Of a DNA stretch of 64,000 nt, positions 8,926-18,785 are shown piece after piece. Position numbers and translations under genes: made by a program. The stretch is from NCBI GenBank assembly GCA_026390835.1, contig JAPLFD010000015.1:1-64000 (forward strand), read 5' to 3'. The notes under the pieces are model-generated. The model was not told the origin of the DNA and did no database searches. It saw only the letters and a list, made by a program, of their open reading frames with translations. The stretch's first letter is position 1, and every line of letters begins with the position of its first letter. Source of the stretch: Sphingobacteriales bacterium (lineage in GTDB: Bacteria > Bacteroidota > Bacteroidia > Sphingobacteriales > Sphingobacteriaceae).

Positions 8926-9801
8926 ATGAAAGTTAGCGGCTTTACTTTTATTCGGAATGCAGTAAAAAATGATTACCCCATTGTTGAGGCTATTACTTCA
9001 GTGCTGCCTATTTGCGACGAGTTTGTAGTGGCTTTTGGCCGCTCAGACGATGAAACCCTAGCACTGATTAAAAGTATCGGATCTGATAAAATTCGGATTT
9101 TGGAGACCATTTGGGATGATACGCTTCGTGAAGGTGGCCGCACTTTTGCGCTCGAAACCGATAAAGCATACAACGCTATTTCGCCTGATACGGATTGGGC
9201 TATTTATATTCAGGGCGATGAGGTAATTCATGAAAAGTACTTACCAGTACTAAAACAGAACATGGAACATTATCTCCATGAACCGAATGTTGAAGGCCTG
9301 TTGTTAAAATACCTGCATTTTTATGGGTCTTACGATTTTATCGCATCCTCGAGAAGGTGGTATCGAAATGAAATTCGCGTATTAAAATTTGCTCCGGGCG
9401 TACATTCTTATCGAGATGCGCAAGGCTTTAGAAAAAATGACCAAAAAATTCAGGTTAAACCCATTGATGCGTATGTATACCATTACGGTTGGGTAAAAGC
9501 CCCGCAAGGCTTGGGTAGTAAAGTGCGCAATTTTAATCAGTTTTATCATGACGATAACTGGATTGCTGAGAAACTGCCTACTAACCTAGAATTTGATTAT
9601 ACCAATGCCGACCGCTTGTTGAAGTTTGATGGCATCCATCCGCAGGTAATGCAAAAAAGGATTAAGGCGCTCAATTGGGAATTTAATTTTGATCCTTCCT
9701 ACTTGAAAAAGCAAATGGGGTTTCGCCGAAGAGTGCTTCAGAAAATAGAAGATCTAAGCGGATGGCGTATTTCGGAATATAAAAACTATAAGACCATTTA
9801 A
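8926..9801 (+). CDS. glycosyltransferase (GT2-like)
   Basis: A 291-residue protein with the GT-A start VSGFTFIRNAVKNDYP and an acidic metal/nucleotide-binding segment, WAIYIQGDEVIHEKYL, around residues 90-105. This is the pattern of GT2-like transferases that add sugars to polysaccharide or lipid carriers. No membrane segment is evident. Another GT2 gene follows after six bases, then an MsbA-like exporter, so these three probably form one plus-strand unit of surface-glycan assembly. The donor and acceptor sugars cannot be predicted. Confidence 0.8.
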   Translation: MKVSGFTFIRNAVKNDYPIVEAITSVLPICDEFVVAFGRSDDETLALIKSIGSDKIRILETIWDDTLREGGRTFALETDKAYNAISPDTDWAIYIQGDEVIHEKYLPVLKQNMEHYLHEPNVEGLLLKYLHFYGSYDFIASSRRWYRNEIRVLKFAPGVHSYRDAQGFRKNDQKIQVKPIDAYVYHYGWVKAPQGLGSKVRNFNQFYHDDNWIAEKLPTNLEFDYTNADRLLKFDGIHPQVMQKRIKALNWEFNFDPSYLKKQMGFRRRVLQKIEDLSGWRISEYKNYKTI

Positions 9802-9807
9802 TTAGTG

Positions 9808-10803
9808 ATGAAGGAGCCAGGCTTATCCGTTATTATACCCAATTATAATGGCAGATTACTTTTAGAGAATAATTTACCATCTGTTTTTGCCGCTCTGCAG
9901 CACTCTGATTTACAACATGAAGTTTTGGTTGTTGATGATTGTTCTACGGATGATTCGTGTGCATTTATAGGTACCAATTATTCTGAAATAAGACTTATTA
10001 AAAAAGCGAACAATTCTGGTTTTTCTGCCACATGTAATGTGGGTATTGCACAAGCAAAATATCCCTATATTATGCTTCTGAATACGGATATTCAATTAAG
10101 CAAAGATTATTTTACTGGCCAGCTCGACTATTTTAAGCTGAAAGACACTTTTGGTGTAATGGCTAAAATAATTGGAGCCAAACAAGGCGAAGTGCAGGAT
10201 ACGGCTAGATTGTATACATTTAACGGATTTAAGATAAAGGCGAATCGCTTTTTTAGGGTACAAAAACCTACCTTACCCATACCTACCGCCTATCTTTCAG
10301 GCGCTAATGCCATTATTGATGCAGAAAAACTTAGAGCCTTAGGCGGGTTTAATGAAATTTTTTCTCCTTTTTATTACGAAGATTTTGATTTAGGATTACG
10401 GGCATGGCGGATGGGTTGGAAATGTTATTATCATCCGGATACGTATTGCCTGCACGACCATTCCTCTACAACACGTAACTACCGATCCAGGAATTGGGTA
10501 AAATCTATTTTCTTTAGAAACCGGTTTATTGTGCATGCAATTCACCTTGAGAAATTTCAACTCCCGATGTATTATTTTCAGCTAGTTTTAGATGCTTTAT
10601 TCATGTGGATGCTTGGTAAATTTTATTTTTATAAGGCTTTACATCAATTTATAGTTAGGCATGGTGAAATCAGAGCATCTCGGAAAAACCTAAAAAACTT
10701 AATGAATCAGTACGGCAGCTTAAGAACAGTTAAAGAGGTACAACAAGAGATGAATGAACTATTAGCCAAGCAGGTAATTACTAATGGATTGGGTGAAGCA
10801 TAA
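9808..10803 (+). CDS. glycosyltransferase family 2
   Basis: A 331-residue GT2 enzyme with the canonical opening LSVIIPNYNGRLLLENNLPS, the VVDDCSTDDS nucleotide-binding motif (about 44-53), the MLLNTDIQL DxD region and the acceptor-side GGFNEIFSPFYYEDFDLGLR motif. Rhamnosyltransferase-like proteins share this C-terminal ED-DLG segment. A GTG lies one codon earlier at 9805; the ATG at 9808 is chosen as the stronger start. It is separated from the previous gene by six bases. Probable role: extension of an O-antigen or capsule repeat unit. Confidence 0.9.
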   Translation: MKEPGLSVIIPNYNGRLLLENNLPSVFAALQHSDLQHEVLVVDDCSTDDSCAFIGTNYSEIRLIKKANNSGFSATCNVGIAQAKYPYIMLLNTDIQLSKDYFTGQLDYFKLKDTFGVMAKIIGAKQGEVQDTARLYTFNGFKIKANRFFRVQKPTLPIPTAYLSGANAIIDAEKLRALGGFNEIFSPFYYEDFDLGLRAWRMGWKCYYHPDTYCLHDHSSTTRNYRSRNWVKSIFFRNRFIVHAIHLEKFQLPMYYFQLVLDALFMWMLGKFYFYKALHQFIVRHGEIRASRKNLKNLMNQYGSLRTVKEVQQEMNELLAKQVITNGLGEA

Positions 10804-10869
10804 ACCTGAAACTTCATTTATGAATGTAGATACAATCAAAATCTTAACTTTACGGATTCAATAGCATAC

Positions 10870-12690
10870 ATGAAAACCTATTTTCGCCTTCTTTCTTTTG
10901 CTAAACCCATCGAAAAATTTGCGTTACCGTATATTTTTACCACCATACTGTCCATCATTTTCAATACCCTCAATTTAGCTTTGTTGTCGCCCTTGTTGGA
11001 AACTTTGTTTTTTCAGAATGGGAAAACGAAGGTAGTGAGTCCGCCTACATCTGCTTGGGATATTATGGCACAATTTAAATACTACATTCAAATAGCCATC
11101 GATTTATACGGCACTTGGGGCGCATTGCAAATCGTATGCGCTAGCATTATTGGCTCGGTGGTGTTGGCCAATATTTTTCGTTACCTCTCTCAGCGTATTA
11201 TGGAAAATTTGCGGGCGCATACGCTTTTAAATCTCCGAAAATCGGTGTTTGATAGTGTAATGAACCTGCATTTAGGCTACTTTAACAACGAACGCAAAGG
11301 GGATATCATGTCTAAGGTATCTTCTGATGTGCAAGTGGTGCAATATTCGGTAACGAGCACCCTTTTGGTGGTATTTAAAGAACCCGTTCAACTGATTGCC
11401 TACATCATCATGTTGTTTTTAATTTCGGCGAAACTTACCTTTTTTGCTTTGCTCATTATCCCGGTTTCGGGTTTGGTAATTGCACGCTTGGTGAAACGCT
11501 TACGGCAGCAAGCGGTAGCCGCTCAAGAATCGTTAAGTAGTATGATTACCTTTTTAGACGAGGCCTTATCGGGTATAAAAATTATAAAAGCATTTAATGC
11601 CACCGAGGTGGTAAAAGAAAAATTTAATACCGAAAATAAACGCTATACGGGCTTATTACGATCTATGGCCCGCAGGCAACAGTTGGCATCGCCGGTATCA
11701 GAAACTTTAGGTGTACTAGTAGTTTGTGGTATTGTATTGTATGGTGGTTACCTCATTTTATCGGGAGATAAGGGCTTAGAAGCACCTGCATTTATTGCGT
11801 ACATCGCCCTGTTTTCTCAAGTGATGCGCCCAGCCAAAGCAATTACAGACTCTTTCAGTCAAATACACCAAGGTATTGCTGCAGGAGAACGGGTATTGGC
11901 ACTTATCGATACCCCTTCAGAAGTAAATGATGCACCAAATGCAGCTTCTGCTTCGGTCTTTACAAGCAGCATCGAATGTAAAAATATATCCTTTTCGTAT
12001 GGCAATCGGACTATTTTAAAAGACATTAGTTTAAGCATTCCGGCTGGCAAAATGGTGGCTTTAGTAGGGCCATCGGGCGGGGGTAAATCAACGTTAATGG
12101 ATTTAATTCCTCGATTTATTGATCCGCAGCAAGGGCAGATTTTGTTTGATGGCGTAGATATAAAAACCTTAAAAATGGATAGTATTCGTGTCCAAATGGG
12201 TGTCGTAAATCAAGATTCGGTGCTTTTTAACGATACCATTTTTAATAACATTGCCTTTGGCAGGCCTAATGCCACTGAAGCTGAAGTGATTGCCGCCGCT
12301 AAAATTGCCAATGCGCACGATTTTATTTTAGAAACCGAGCAAGGCTATGAATCCAATATTGGCGACCGTGGTTTAAAACTTTCGGGTGGCCAGCGCCAGC
12401 GTTTGTGTATTGCCCGAGCGGTGTTGGCTAACCCGCCTATTATGCTTTTAGATGAAGCCACTTCGGCACTAGACACTGAATCGGAAAAATTGGTGCAAGA
12501 TGCCCTCAATAAATTAATGGAAAACCGCACCTCTTTAGTCATAGCCCACCGTTTAAGTACCATTCAACGGGCCGATAAGATTGTGGTATTAGAGGGAGGA
12601 AAAATCACTGAAACTGGCACCCACCAAGAGCTTATGGAACAAAAAGGTATGTACTGCAAATTGGTGGAAATGCAAGTTTTTGATCAATAG
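10870..12690 (+). CDS. ABC transporter ATP-binding/permease protein, MsbA-like
   Basis: A 606-residue half-transporter: a six-helix type 1 exporter domain (about 15-340) fused to an ATPase. Walker A is GPSGGGKST (400-408), the signature is LSGGQRQR (504-511), Walker B is IMLLDEATSALD (524-535), and the switch His lies in VIAHRLST. Homodimers of this type flip lipid A precursors, lipid-linked glycans or drugs. The context of glycosyltransferases on both sides favours export of a glycolipid. The last 7 bases overlap the convergent GT4 gene. Confidence 0.92.
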   Translation: MKTYFRLLSFAKPIEKFALPYIFTTILSIIFNTLNLALLSPLLETLFFQNGKTKVVSPPTSAWDIMAQFKYYIQIAIDLYGTWGALQIVCASIIGSVVLANIFRYLSQRIMENLRAHTLLNLRKSVFDSVMNLHLGYFNNERKGDIMSKVSSDVQVVQYSVTSTLLVVFKEPVQLIAYIIMLFLISAKLTFFALLIIPVSGLVIARLVKRLRQQAVAAQESLSSMITFLDEALSGIKIIKAFNATEVVKEKFNTENKRYTGLLRSMARRQQLASPVSETLGVLVVCGIVLYGGYLILSGDKGLEAPAFIAYIALFSQVMRPAKAITDSFSQIHQGIAAGERVLALIDTPSEVNDAPNAASASVFTSSIECKNISFSYGNRTILKDISLSIPAGKMVALVGPSGGGKSTLMDLIPRFIDPQQGQILFDGVDIKTLKMDSIRVQMGVVNQDSVLFNDTIFNNIAFGRPNATEAEVIAAAKIANAHDFILETEQGYESNIGDRGLKLSGGQRQRLCIARAVLANPPIMLLDEATSALDTESEKLVQDALNKLMENRTSLVIAHRLSTIQRADKIVVLEGGKITETGTHQELMEQKGMYCKLVEMQVFDQ

Positions 12691-13790
12691 GTATCGAGTA
12701 GCCTGCTAAGTTCTTTTGCTTGTTGCCTTGCATTAAATCCTTTTGCATATTGCTTGATGTATTCTGGGTCGTATTTACTATAATCTTGTTCTACTTTTGC
12801 CATGGCTTTTGCCAACTCTTTAAAATTAAGTTGGTCAACAACCGTTCCTATCCGTTCGTTAACAAATTCGCTAATACCTCCCGAGTTAAAACCTACAATA
12901 GGTTTGCCTAAGTGTGCTGCCTCTTGTAAAACTAAGGGGAATGAATCTTCTCGTGAAAGGGATAAGCAAGCATGTCCAATGTTAAAATAACTGTAATAGT
13001 CTGTTGTGCGTGGTCCGGTAAACAGTACACGTTGGTTAAAATGTGTTTCGATAGATTTTTCTACATAATAACTTGTACCACTAGTTGTGGTTGAACCCAA
13101 CCATATAATTTTATGATTAGGTTTTAGTTCTTTAAGTAAGGGAATTAAAAAGTCTATTCCTTTGGTTGTTGAGGCACTTCCTGCCACTATCCAAACAAAG
13201 TCACCAGGGTTGATGCCTAATTTTTTCTTTATATCTTTTTCGTTAGCATCTAGTTTAATTTGGGTTTCGTCTATAAATCCGTACAATAGATGTACATTTT
13301 TCATACCCATGTCTTGAAGTTTTTCGCACACAATTTTTGAGCAACCGATAGCCATTGTTGAATGTTCCACCATGTTTTGTATGGTGGCTGCTTGAACCAT
13401 ACTATAAGACATGGGTAATTCATGCACGTGTGTAATGAGCTTTACTTTCAACTTGCTGGCTAGATTTAAAGCATCGCGGTTGGCAATGGTGTTTATATAC
13501 CAAAAATCGGGCTTTAAACGCTGGTGTATTTTGCGAAGTTGAAATTCTACCGGATTTATACCTAAGGCGTACAACACTAAACGAAATACCCTGAATAATA
13601 CATTGGGGTGTTTTTTATACCCGGGCGAATGTGGAATATCTGCAGGTAGATTTTTTAATAAAATGCCACAGTCTCTAGAAAACAGGTATGGCTGATACTT
13701 TTGACGATCTAATGAGTTTAAGAGATAGAAAAGCTGCATTTCGGAGCCTGTACGACCAAAATAAGGCGTGATAAAAAGAATTTTTTTCAT
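12684..13790 (-). CDS. glycosyltransferase family 4
   Basis: A 368-residue GT-B enzyme. The N-domain begins ILFITPYFGRTGSEMQLFYL, as expected for GT4. The C-domain holds the nucleotide-sugar site with LSLSREDSFPLVLQEAAHLGKPIVGFNSGG (shown here as adjacent motifs LSLSREDSFP and EAAHLGKPIVGF), which contains the ExxxxGxP element. It is the last gene of the minus-strand operon that starts with the cupin pair at 19199, three bases after the GT2 stop. Likely adds a residue to the same glycan. Confidence 0.9.
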   Translation of the reverse strand: MKKILFITPYFGRTGSEMQLFYLLNSLDRQKYQPYLFSRDCGILLKNLPADIPHSPGYKKHPNVLFRVFRLVLYALGINPVEFQLRKIHQRLKPDFWYINTIANRDALNLASKLKVKLITHVHELPMSYSMVQAATIQNMVEHSTMAIGCSKIVCEKLQDMGMKNVHLLYGFIDETQIKLDANEKDIKKKLGINPGDFVWIVAGSASTTKGIDFLIPLLKELKPNHKIIWLGSTTTSGTSYYVEKSIETHFNQRVLFTGPRTTDYYSYFNIGHACLSLSREDSFPLVLQEAAHLGKPIVGFNSGGISEFVNERIGTVVDQLNFKELAKAMAKVEQDYSKYDPEYIKQYAKGFNARQQAKELSRLLDTY

Positions 13791-13793
13791 AGC

Positions 13794-14678
13794 TTAAACA
13801 AATTGACCGGTAAAAAGATACTTTAAAATGAACTTACGATATTTTGCATGAAAAAAATTCATAAGGGTTACATGCAGGTATTTTTTTGCTTCATTCGGGA
13901 AATCTTTACCCAATTCGCTGAGAGCCATTAACTCAAAATTTCGCTTCATTTTACGATATACGACTCCTTTTTGTTTCCACTTATCCAAAATTTGAAACCG
14001 AGCTTCGGTCATGGCTACTAATCTAGAGGAGGTATTGCTTCCATGCTGCCGATAAAATGCCGTCACTTCATTTATAAAACCTATGGGGTATACGTCGGCA
14101 ATGCGCAACCACATATCTAAATCTTCAATGAGTAAGGTTTCATCAAAAAGCCCTACGGAATCATATACTTCCTTTTTAGACATCACCGTTAATGCGGGTA
14201 CGAACGATTTGCCTAAAGCAATATTCGAAAAGTTATATGGCTTTACGAAGGACTTTGCATTAAATTCCCCAATAATTTCGGATGTTTGATTTACAATAGC
14301 TGCTTTAGAGCAGCACATAGCCACTTCAGGATGTTTTTCCATAAAATTCACCTGCAGTTTAATTTTATGTACATCCCAAAAATCGTCGGACGCAATATTG
14401 GCAATATATTTACCCTTAGCATAGGTAGTAATAGCTTTATTGAGTGTAGCCGAAAGACCTCTGTTTTTTTGTTGTTCAAAAATGAACGGGTGGTTGCTCC
14501 TTAGCTTCTCAATGACTTCTACACTTTTGTCTTTTGATCCATCATCAATAACAATTAGCTGAATGTTTGGATAGCTCTGATTAAGAACACTCTGAATACA
14601 CTCAACTACATAGGCCTCGTGGTTGTAGCAGGGTACAATCACGCTTACGAGCGGTTGTAGGGGTGTGCTAGAAGCCAT
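13794..14678 (-). CDS. glycosyltransferase family 2
   Basis: A 294-residue GT2 enzyme: [20 protein letters not shown] opening, [10 protein letters not shown] nucleotide-binding motif (about 40-49), [12 protein letters not shown] as the DxD region, and [14 protein letters not shown] as the ED acceptor motif. Its start overlaps the end of the aminotransferase gene by 11 bases, which suggests coupled translation within the amino-sugar operon. Probably transfers the amino sugar made by the upstream genes, or its neighbour, to a lipid-linked acceptor; that is inferred from position only. Confidence 0.9.
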   Translation of the reverse strand: MASSTPLQPLVSVIVPCYNHEAYVVECIQSVLNQSYPNIQLIVIDDGSKDKSVEVIEKLRSNHPFIFEQQKNRGLSATLNKAITTYAKGKYIANIASDDFWDVHKIKLQVNFMEKHPEVAMCCSKAAIVNQTSEIIGEFNAKSFVKPYNFSNIALGKSFVPALTVMSKKEVYDSVGLFDETLLIEDLDMWLRIADVYPIGFINEVTAFYRQHGSNTSSRLVAMTEARFQILDKWKQKGVVYRKMKRNFELMALSELGKDFPNEAKKYLHVTLMNFFHAKYRKFILKYLFTGQFV

Positions 14679-15765
14679 TAACTACGTCAATTATTTTCTG
14701 TACTTCGGCTTTTGTTAAAACCGGGCTTATGGGCAAACTGAGTACTTGTTCGTGAATTTTTTCGGTAAGGGGGAAACTTAGGTGATTCAGTTCGCTATAC
14801 GCCTTTTGCTTATGTGGAGGAATAGGGTAATGAATAACCGTTTGAATACCTTTTTCGGTTAAATATGATTGAAAATTTGCTCTATCTTTTACCTGTACTA
14901 CAAATAAATGCCATACGTGTTGCTCTTGGTATTGTATGAGTGGAAGTTTTATTTTCGGGTTTTTTATACCATTTAAAAAGGCGTTTGCAATCGCCCGTCT
15001 TTGCTCAATTTCTGTATCTAAATGTTTCAATTTTACACTCAATAGGGCTGCTTGCAACTCATCGAGGCGACTATTGATGCCCTTATACGCATTGTGATAT
15101 TTTACTTCGGAGCCATAATTTCCTAAGCTGCGTATTATAGAGGCTAGGGCTTCATCGTTAGTGGTAACAGCACCGGCGTCGCCTAATGCTCCTAGGTTTT
15201 TACCTGGGTAAAAACTAAAGCCTGCTGCATGGCCCCAATTGCCCGCTTTTTTACCTTTTAAACTTGCACCATGTGCCTGTGCTGCATCTTCAACAACCAA
15301 TAAGTTATGCTTTTCGGCAAGGTTCATAATGCTTGGCATATCGGCCAGCTGGCCATATAGGTGTACTGCTAAAATGGCTTTTGTTTTGGGCGTGAGATTT
15401 TGTTCTATTAAGCTAACATCTACATTATAGGTTTGCTCGTTGGGTTCTACCAAGATAGGAACTAAACCATTTGCAGAAATGGCTAAAATGCTGGCGATAT
15501 AGGTATTTGCAGGAACCAATACTTCATCGCCATCTTTTAACTTACCTAGTTTTTTATAGGCTCTAAAAATCAGAATAAGCGCATCTAAGCCATTGGCAAC
15601 ACCCACACAATGTTTTACACCGCAATGTTCTGCGAATTTCTCCTCAAACGCACTTACTTCGGTGCCGGAAATGTACCAACCCGAATTAATTACTCGAGAA
15701 CAAGCCTCTTCCAATTCAGTTTTATACTGTTGGTTTATTGCCTGTAGGTCTAAAAACTTAATCAT
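14668..15765 (-). CDS. DegT/DnrJ/EryC1/StrS sugar aminotransferase (FdtB/QdtB-like)
   Basis: A 365-residue PLP enzyme of the sugar aminotransferase family. The PLP lysine is K189 in [17 protein letters not shown], the wording typical of dTDP-3-oxo-hexose 3-aminotransferases (FdtB/QdtB). The cofactor-binding Asp is in [11 protein letters not shown] (about 160). The start is placed at ATG 15765 ([15 protein letters not shown]), which overlaps the GNAT stop as ATGA; the longer frame from 15792 adds nine atypical residues. It would put the amino group at C3 of the keto sugar produced by the cupin ketoisomerase. The stereochemistry (Fuc3N or Qui3N) cannot be read from sequence alone. Confidence 0.88.
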   Translation of the reverse strand: MIKFLDLQAINQQYKTELEEACSRVINSGWYISGTEVSAFEEKFAEHCGVKHCVGVANGLDALILIFRAYKKLGKLKDGDEVLVPANTYIASILAISANGLVPILVEPNEQTYNVDVSLIEQNLTPKTKAILAVHLYGQLADMPSIMNLAEKHNLLVVEDAAQAHGASLKGKKAGNWGHAAGFSFYPGKNLGALGDAGAVTTNDEALASIIRSLGNYGSEVKYHNAYKGINSRLDELQAALLSVKLKHLDTEIEQRRAIANAFLNGIKNPKIKLPLIQYQEQHVWHLFVVQVKDRANFQSYLTEKGIQTVIHYPIPPHKQKAYSELNHLSFPLTEKIHEQVLSLPISPVLTKAEVQKIIDVVNGF

Positions 15766-16694
15766 TTGAAAAAAGTTAAAACATGAACGCATTTACCATA
15801 TTTGCAACCCAGTTTTTCATAGGAATGAATAACGGCTTTATTTGTAGTAGCGGGATGCATAAATGCATAGTTCGCACCAATAGATTTCAAATGATAGGCC
15901 ATTTCGCTGATCAATTTGATATACCAACCCTTACAGTTTTCGGAAGAAACAGCAGATAGTACCATTTTTGAAATGTTTTCGTTTATAATTTTCCAATCAT
16001 TTTTCAAATAATTTGCTGTTAAAAAAGCATCTGGTTTTATGTTTTTCTCGTTTGGAACCATTACATAATCAGCAAAACCATTGATTGACTCTTCAATATA
16101 GGTGGCTAAGAACTCATCTGCTAGTTGAGCATTAAAGATGGTTTCTGCATGAAATCTATCGTAATCATTTCTCATCATTCTGGCAACTCTCTTTAAATTT
16201 GGTATATCCTCTGTTTTTGCAGATCGTACCTCGTTGCGCTCAAAATTATGTTTATTCAAATCTAAATAATACGTCAATCTATTTTCAACCAACTTAAAAC
16301 CACATTCATTTAGGGCCTGAATTGTAAAAATATCTTCGCTAGGAATTTCCGAAAAACAATAAACATTATTTTCAACAAAAAATTTTTGTGAAAATTTTTG
16401 AGCTGCCTGTTTTAATACTTCATAATTTTTATGAGCATAGAGAACGTGTACTAATTTAAAGGTTTTGATTTTAAAGTAATCCGAATCCCATTTCAAAAAT
16501 TTGATTATAAAAACATGCTTATAACCTAAAATATCAATTTCTACAAATTCTACATCCCCATCATGTGCATAATTTAAAATAGTGTCTACAATGGTGTGCT
16601 TAAAAATCTTATCCTTATTAGAACTTTGAAAGAAACTATATTGTGAATAATTATAGAGTATATCTTTTCTAGCCTCAATTAAATCTAAAATCAT
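15762..16694 (-). CDS. GNAT-type N-acyltransferase, WecD/FdtD-like
   Basis: A 310-residue protein without a recognisable N-terminal domain. Its C-terminal part (about 200-310) looks like a GNAT fold: the stretch ending [17 protein letters not shown] matches the conserved 'N..A...Y.KLGF' end of the acyl-CoA acetyltransferases. WecD and related enzymes acylate the amino group of dTDP-amino sugars. It overlaps both neighbours by four bases (SDR upstream, aminotransferase downstream), so its function is most likely N-acylation of the 3-amino sugar. The adjacent KAS III and reductase suggest a longer or hydroxylated acyl donor. The gene is clearly A+T-rich compared with the flanks. Confidence 0.6.
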   Translation of the reverse strand: MILDLIEARKDILYNYSQYSFFQSSNKDKIFKHTIVDTILNYAHDGDVEFVEIDILGYKHVFIIKFLKWDSDYFKIKTFKLVHVLYAHKNYEVLKQAAQKFSQKFFVENNVYCFSEIPSEDIFTIQALNECGFKLVENRLTYYLDLNKHNFERNEVRSAKTEDIPNLKRVARMMRNDYDRFHAETIFNAQLADEFLATYIEESINGFADYVMVPNEKNIKPDAFLTANYLKNDWKIINENISKMVLSAVSSENCKGWYIKLISEMAYHLKSIGANYAFMHPATTNKAVIHSYEKLGCKYGKCVHVLTFFK

Positions 16695-17371
16695 ATTAAC
16701 CCTCCATTGATGTTAATATTTGATCCAGTTACATATTCCGTATTTCTCAAAAATTCCACGGTATTAAAAATATTGGCTGATTTACACAACTGATTGGAGG
16801 GTATTCTTTCTTTAATTTGATTCAAATAAATTTCAGGAACTTCATTAATCATGCCTAATTCCGAATATCCTAGATTAATATTATTTATCGTGATGTTTTT
16901 GGTTGCATTTTCTACTGCGATGGACTTCGACATTCCCGTAAGAGCGGATTTTGAAGCTGCATACGCACTAATACCGGGTGATGGTAGTTCTGAAACAACA
17001 GATCCGAAATTTATTATTCTTCCGTATGATTGCTCTCTCATTATAGGGAGGATGCCATTAATTATATTAAAAGTGCCAAACAAATTTACCTTAACAACAT
17101 CCTGCCATTTCATTATGTCCGCTTTGTGGGCGAATGAATTGTAGTTAATTCCTGCACAATTTATTAAGGTGATATGGTTTAGTGATTCTGAGTTTTCAGT
17201 TATAAAATCCCGAACCTGAATGGTATCGGTAATATCTACTTTAAAATAATTGCCTTGGTTATTTCCAATAACTGTTGAATTAAATAATCCAATTACTTTT
17301 TCATCTCTTTGTAAATATTCTTCACATAAATATTTACCAATTCCTTTTGATGCTCCTGTTATTAATATCAT
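16691..17371 (-). CDS. SDR family oxidoreductase, FabG-like 3-oxoacyl reductase
   Basis: A 226-residue classical short-chain dehydrogenase. The cofactor motif is TGASKGIG (5-12), the structural motif NCAG (71-74), and the catalytic residues are S124 (NFGSVVSE), Y137 and K141 (YAASK). Length and motifs resemble FabG and related 3-oxoacyl-ACP reductases more than sugar dehydratases. It lies 12 bases after the KAS III gene and overlaps the GNAT by four bases. The inferred role is reduction of the 3-oxoacyl product of the KAS III before transfer to the amino sugar. Confidence 0.82.
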   Translation of the reverse strand: MILITGASKGIGKYLCEEYLQRDEKVIGLFNSTVIGNNQGNYFKVDITDTIQVRDFITENSESLNHITLINCAGINYNSFAHKADIMKWQDVVKVNLFGTFNIINGILPIMREQSYGRIINFGSVVSELPSPGISAYAASKSALTGMSKSIAVENATKNITINNINLGYSELGMINEVPEIYLNQIKERIPSNQLCKSANIFNTVEFLRNTEYVTGSNININGGLI

Positions 17372-17383
17372 AAACCTTATTTT

Positions 17384-18376
17384 TTAACCCCATTTAATAA
17401 TTGCAGCTCCATAAGTCCAGCCACTACCAACTGCCGCAAATAATATATTTGAACCTTTTTTTATTTTCCCAGCCACAAATGTTTCGTGTAATAAAATCGG
17501 TATTGTGCCTCCAGATGTATTCGCATATCTATCCATATTTGTCATTACTTTTTCAAAAGGGAACCCTAAAATTTCTGCAGTTTTCTCCAGTATCTTAATA
17601 CTAGGTTGATGAGGAATCATTAGATCAATCTCATCAATTGTTAAATTGGTATCTGTTAACACTTGGTTAATTGCCATAGGCAAAACTTTTGTGGCTGTTT
17701 CGTATACGGCACGTCCATTCATTTTAAAATAATGAAGCTTTTTATCTATAGTATCTTGGTTTGCAGGCATTTCAGACCCACCTGCCGGAATAGTAAATTC
17801 ATATTTACCTCGTCCATCTGTATATAACCTATATGCCAAAAATCCTTCGTTTTCAGACGTGTGGGTTAAAACAGCCGCACCAGCGCCATCGCCAAAAAAA
17901 ACAGCATCTCTTTTTTCCCAATCAGTAATTTTAGAAAAGGTATCTGCACCAATTACTAAAACATTAGTATACACACCACTTGCAATATATTGAGAGGCAA
18001 CAGACATTGCAAATAAAAACCCACTACAAACTGCTGATATATCAAAGGCTACGGCATTGTATGCTTGTAATTTATCTTGAACGATTGAAGCCGTGGAAGG
18101 AGCTAATCTGTCTGGAGTGGCTGTTGCAACAATAATTAATTCAATATCATCTTTTTGCAATCCTGCATTTTTAATAGCCATTTTTCCTGCTAAAGCAGCA
18201 AGATCACTTGTGCATTCATTACTTTTTGCTACTCTTCTTTCATTTATACCTAAATTTTCAAATATCCACTTGCTGTTTGTTTCAAGCGTTTTTTCTAAAT
18301 CTGAATTTGTTACTTTTTGCTCAGGTAGATATGCGCCAGTTCCAATTATTTTTACACTTCTAACTAATTGTTTCAT
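17384..18376 (-). CDS. beta-ketoacyl-ACP synthase III (FabH-like) in the sugar operon
   Basis: A 330-residue thiolase-fold condensing enzyme with the complete KAS III triad: C117 (DISAVCSGF), H256 (MIPHQPSIKI) and N286 (YANTSGGT). FabH joins an acyl-CoA primer with malonyl-ACP to give a 3-oxoacyl-ACP. Here it begins by overlapping the second cupin gene by four bases and is followed by a FabG-like reductase and a GNAT. A specialised role in making an acyl substituent is therefore more likely than primary fatty-acid synthesis. A housekeeping fabH is expected elsewhere. No acyl carrier protein gene is present locally. Confidence 0.9.
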   Translation of the reverse strand: MKQLVRSVKIIGTGAYLPEQKVTNSDLEKTLETNSKWIFENLGINERRVAKSNECTSDLAALAGKMAIKNAGLQKDDIELIIVATATPDRLAPSTASIVQDKLQAYNAVAFDISAVCSGFLFAMSVASQYIASGVYTNVLVIGADTFSKITDWEKRDAVFFGDGAGAAVLTHTSENEGFLAYRLYTDGRGKYEFTIPAGGSEMPANQDTIDKKLHYFKMNGRAVYETATKVLPMAINQVLTDTNLTIDEIDLMIPHQPSIKILEKTAEILGFPFEKVMTNMDRYANTSGGTIPILLHETFVAGKIKKGSNILFAAVGSGWTYGAAIIKWG

Positions 18377-18783
18377 TTTATAAAGGATCTAAAGTTTTCA
18401 TACGCTCTAATGTAATCCGTTTCATCATATTTATGAGAGGCTAATACTAAACAAATAGCTCCTGTTGAAAAATTAATTTCTGAAGCCCAAATACCGGGCG
18501 GTATATGTAAACCTAAATTGGGTCTATTCAATAAAACTTGCCTTTTTGCATTTCCGTCGTCTAACACAACTTCAAAACTGCCACTTGCTGCCACTAAAAA
18601 CTGATGACATTTTTTATGTGCATGTGCCCCTCTTGATTCACCTCCGGGAATATCATATAAAAAAAATAACCGCTTAATTTCAAAGGGCACTTCAACACCT
18701 CCATGAACGGGGGTTATATTACCGGCTCTGTTATAAATTTTAGGCAATTCAATTAGATCGCAGTTATTGACTGAAATTTTCAT
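18373..18783 (-). CDS. sugar 3,4-ketoisomerase, QdtA/FdtA-type cupin (copy with HxH)
   Basis: A 136-residue cupin of the WxcM-like/QdtA-FdtA family. These enzymes convert dTDP-4-keto-6-deoxyglucose to the 3-keto isomer, the substrate of the 3-aminotransferase. The active-site segment is ESRGAHAHKK with R51, H54 and H56, so the two histidines expected for proton transfer are retained. The C-terminal ASHKYDETDYIRAYENF is a family hallmark. It lies 2 bases after a paralogous cupin and overlaps the KAS III gene. Whether it gives the galacto or gluco product cannot be decided by eye. Confidence 0.85.
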   Translation of the reverse strand: MKISVNNCDLIELPKIYNRAGNITPVHGGVEVPFEIKRLFFLYDIPGGESRGAHAHKKCHQFLVAASGSFEVVLDDGNAKRQVLLNRPNLGLHIPPGIWASEINFSTGAICLVLASHKYDETDYIRAYENFRSFIK

Positions 18784-18785
18784 TA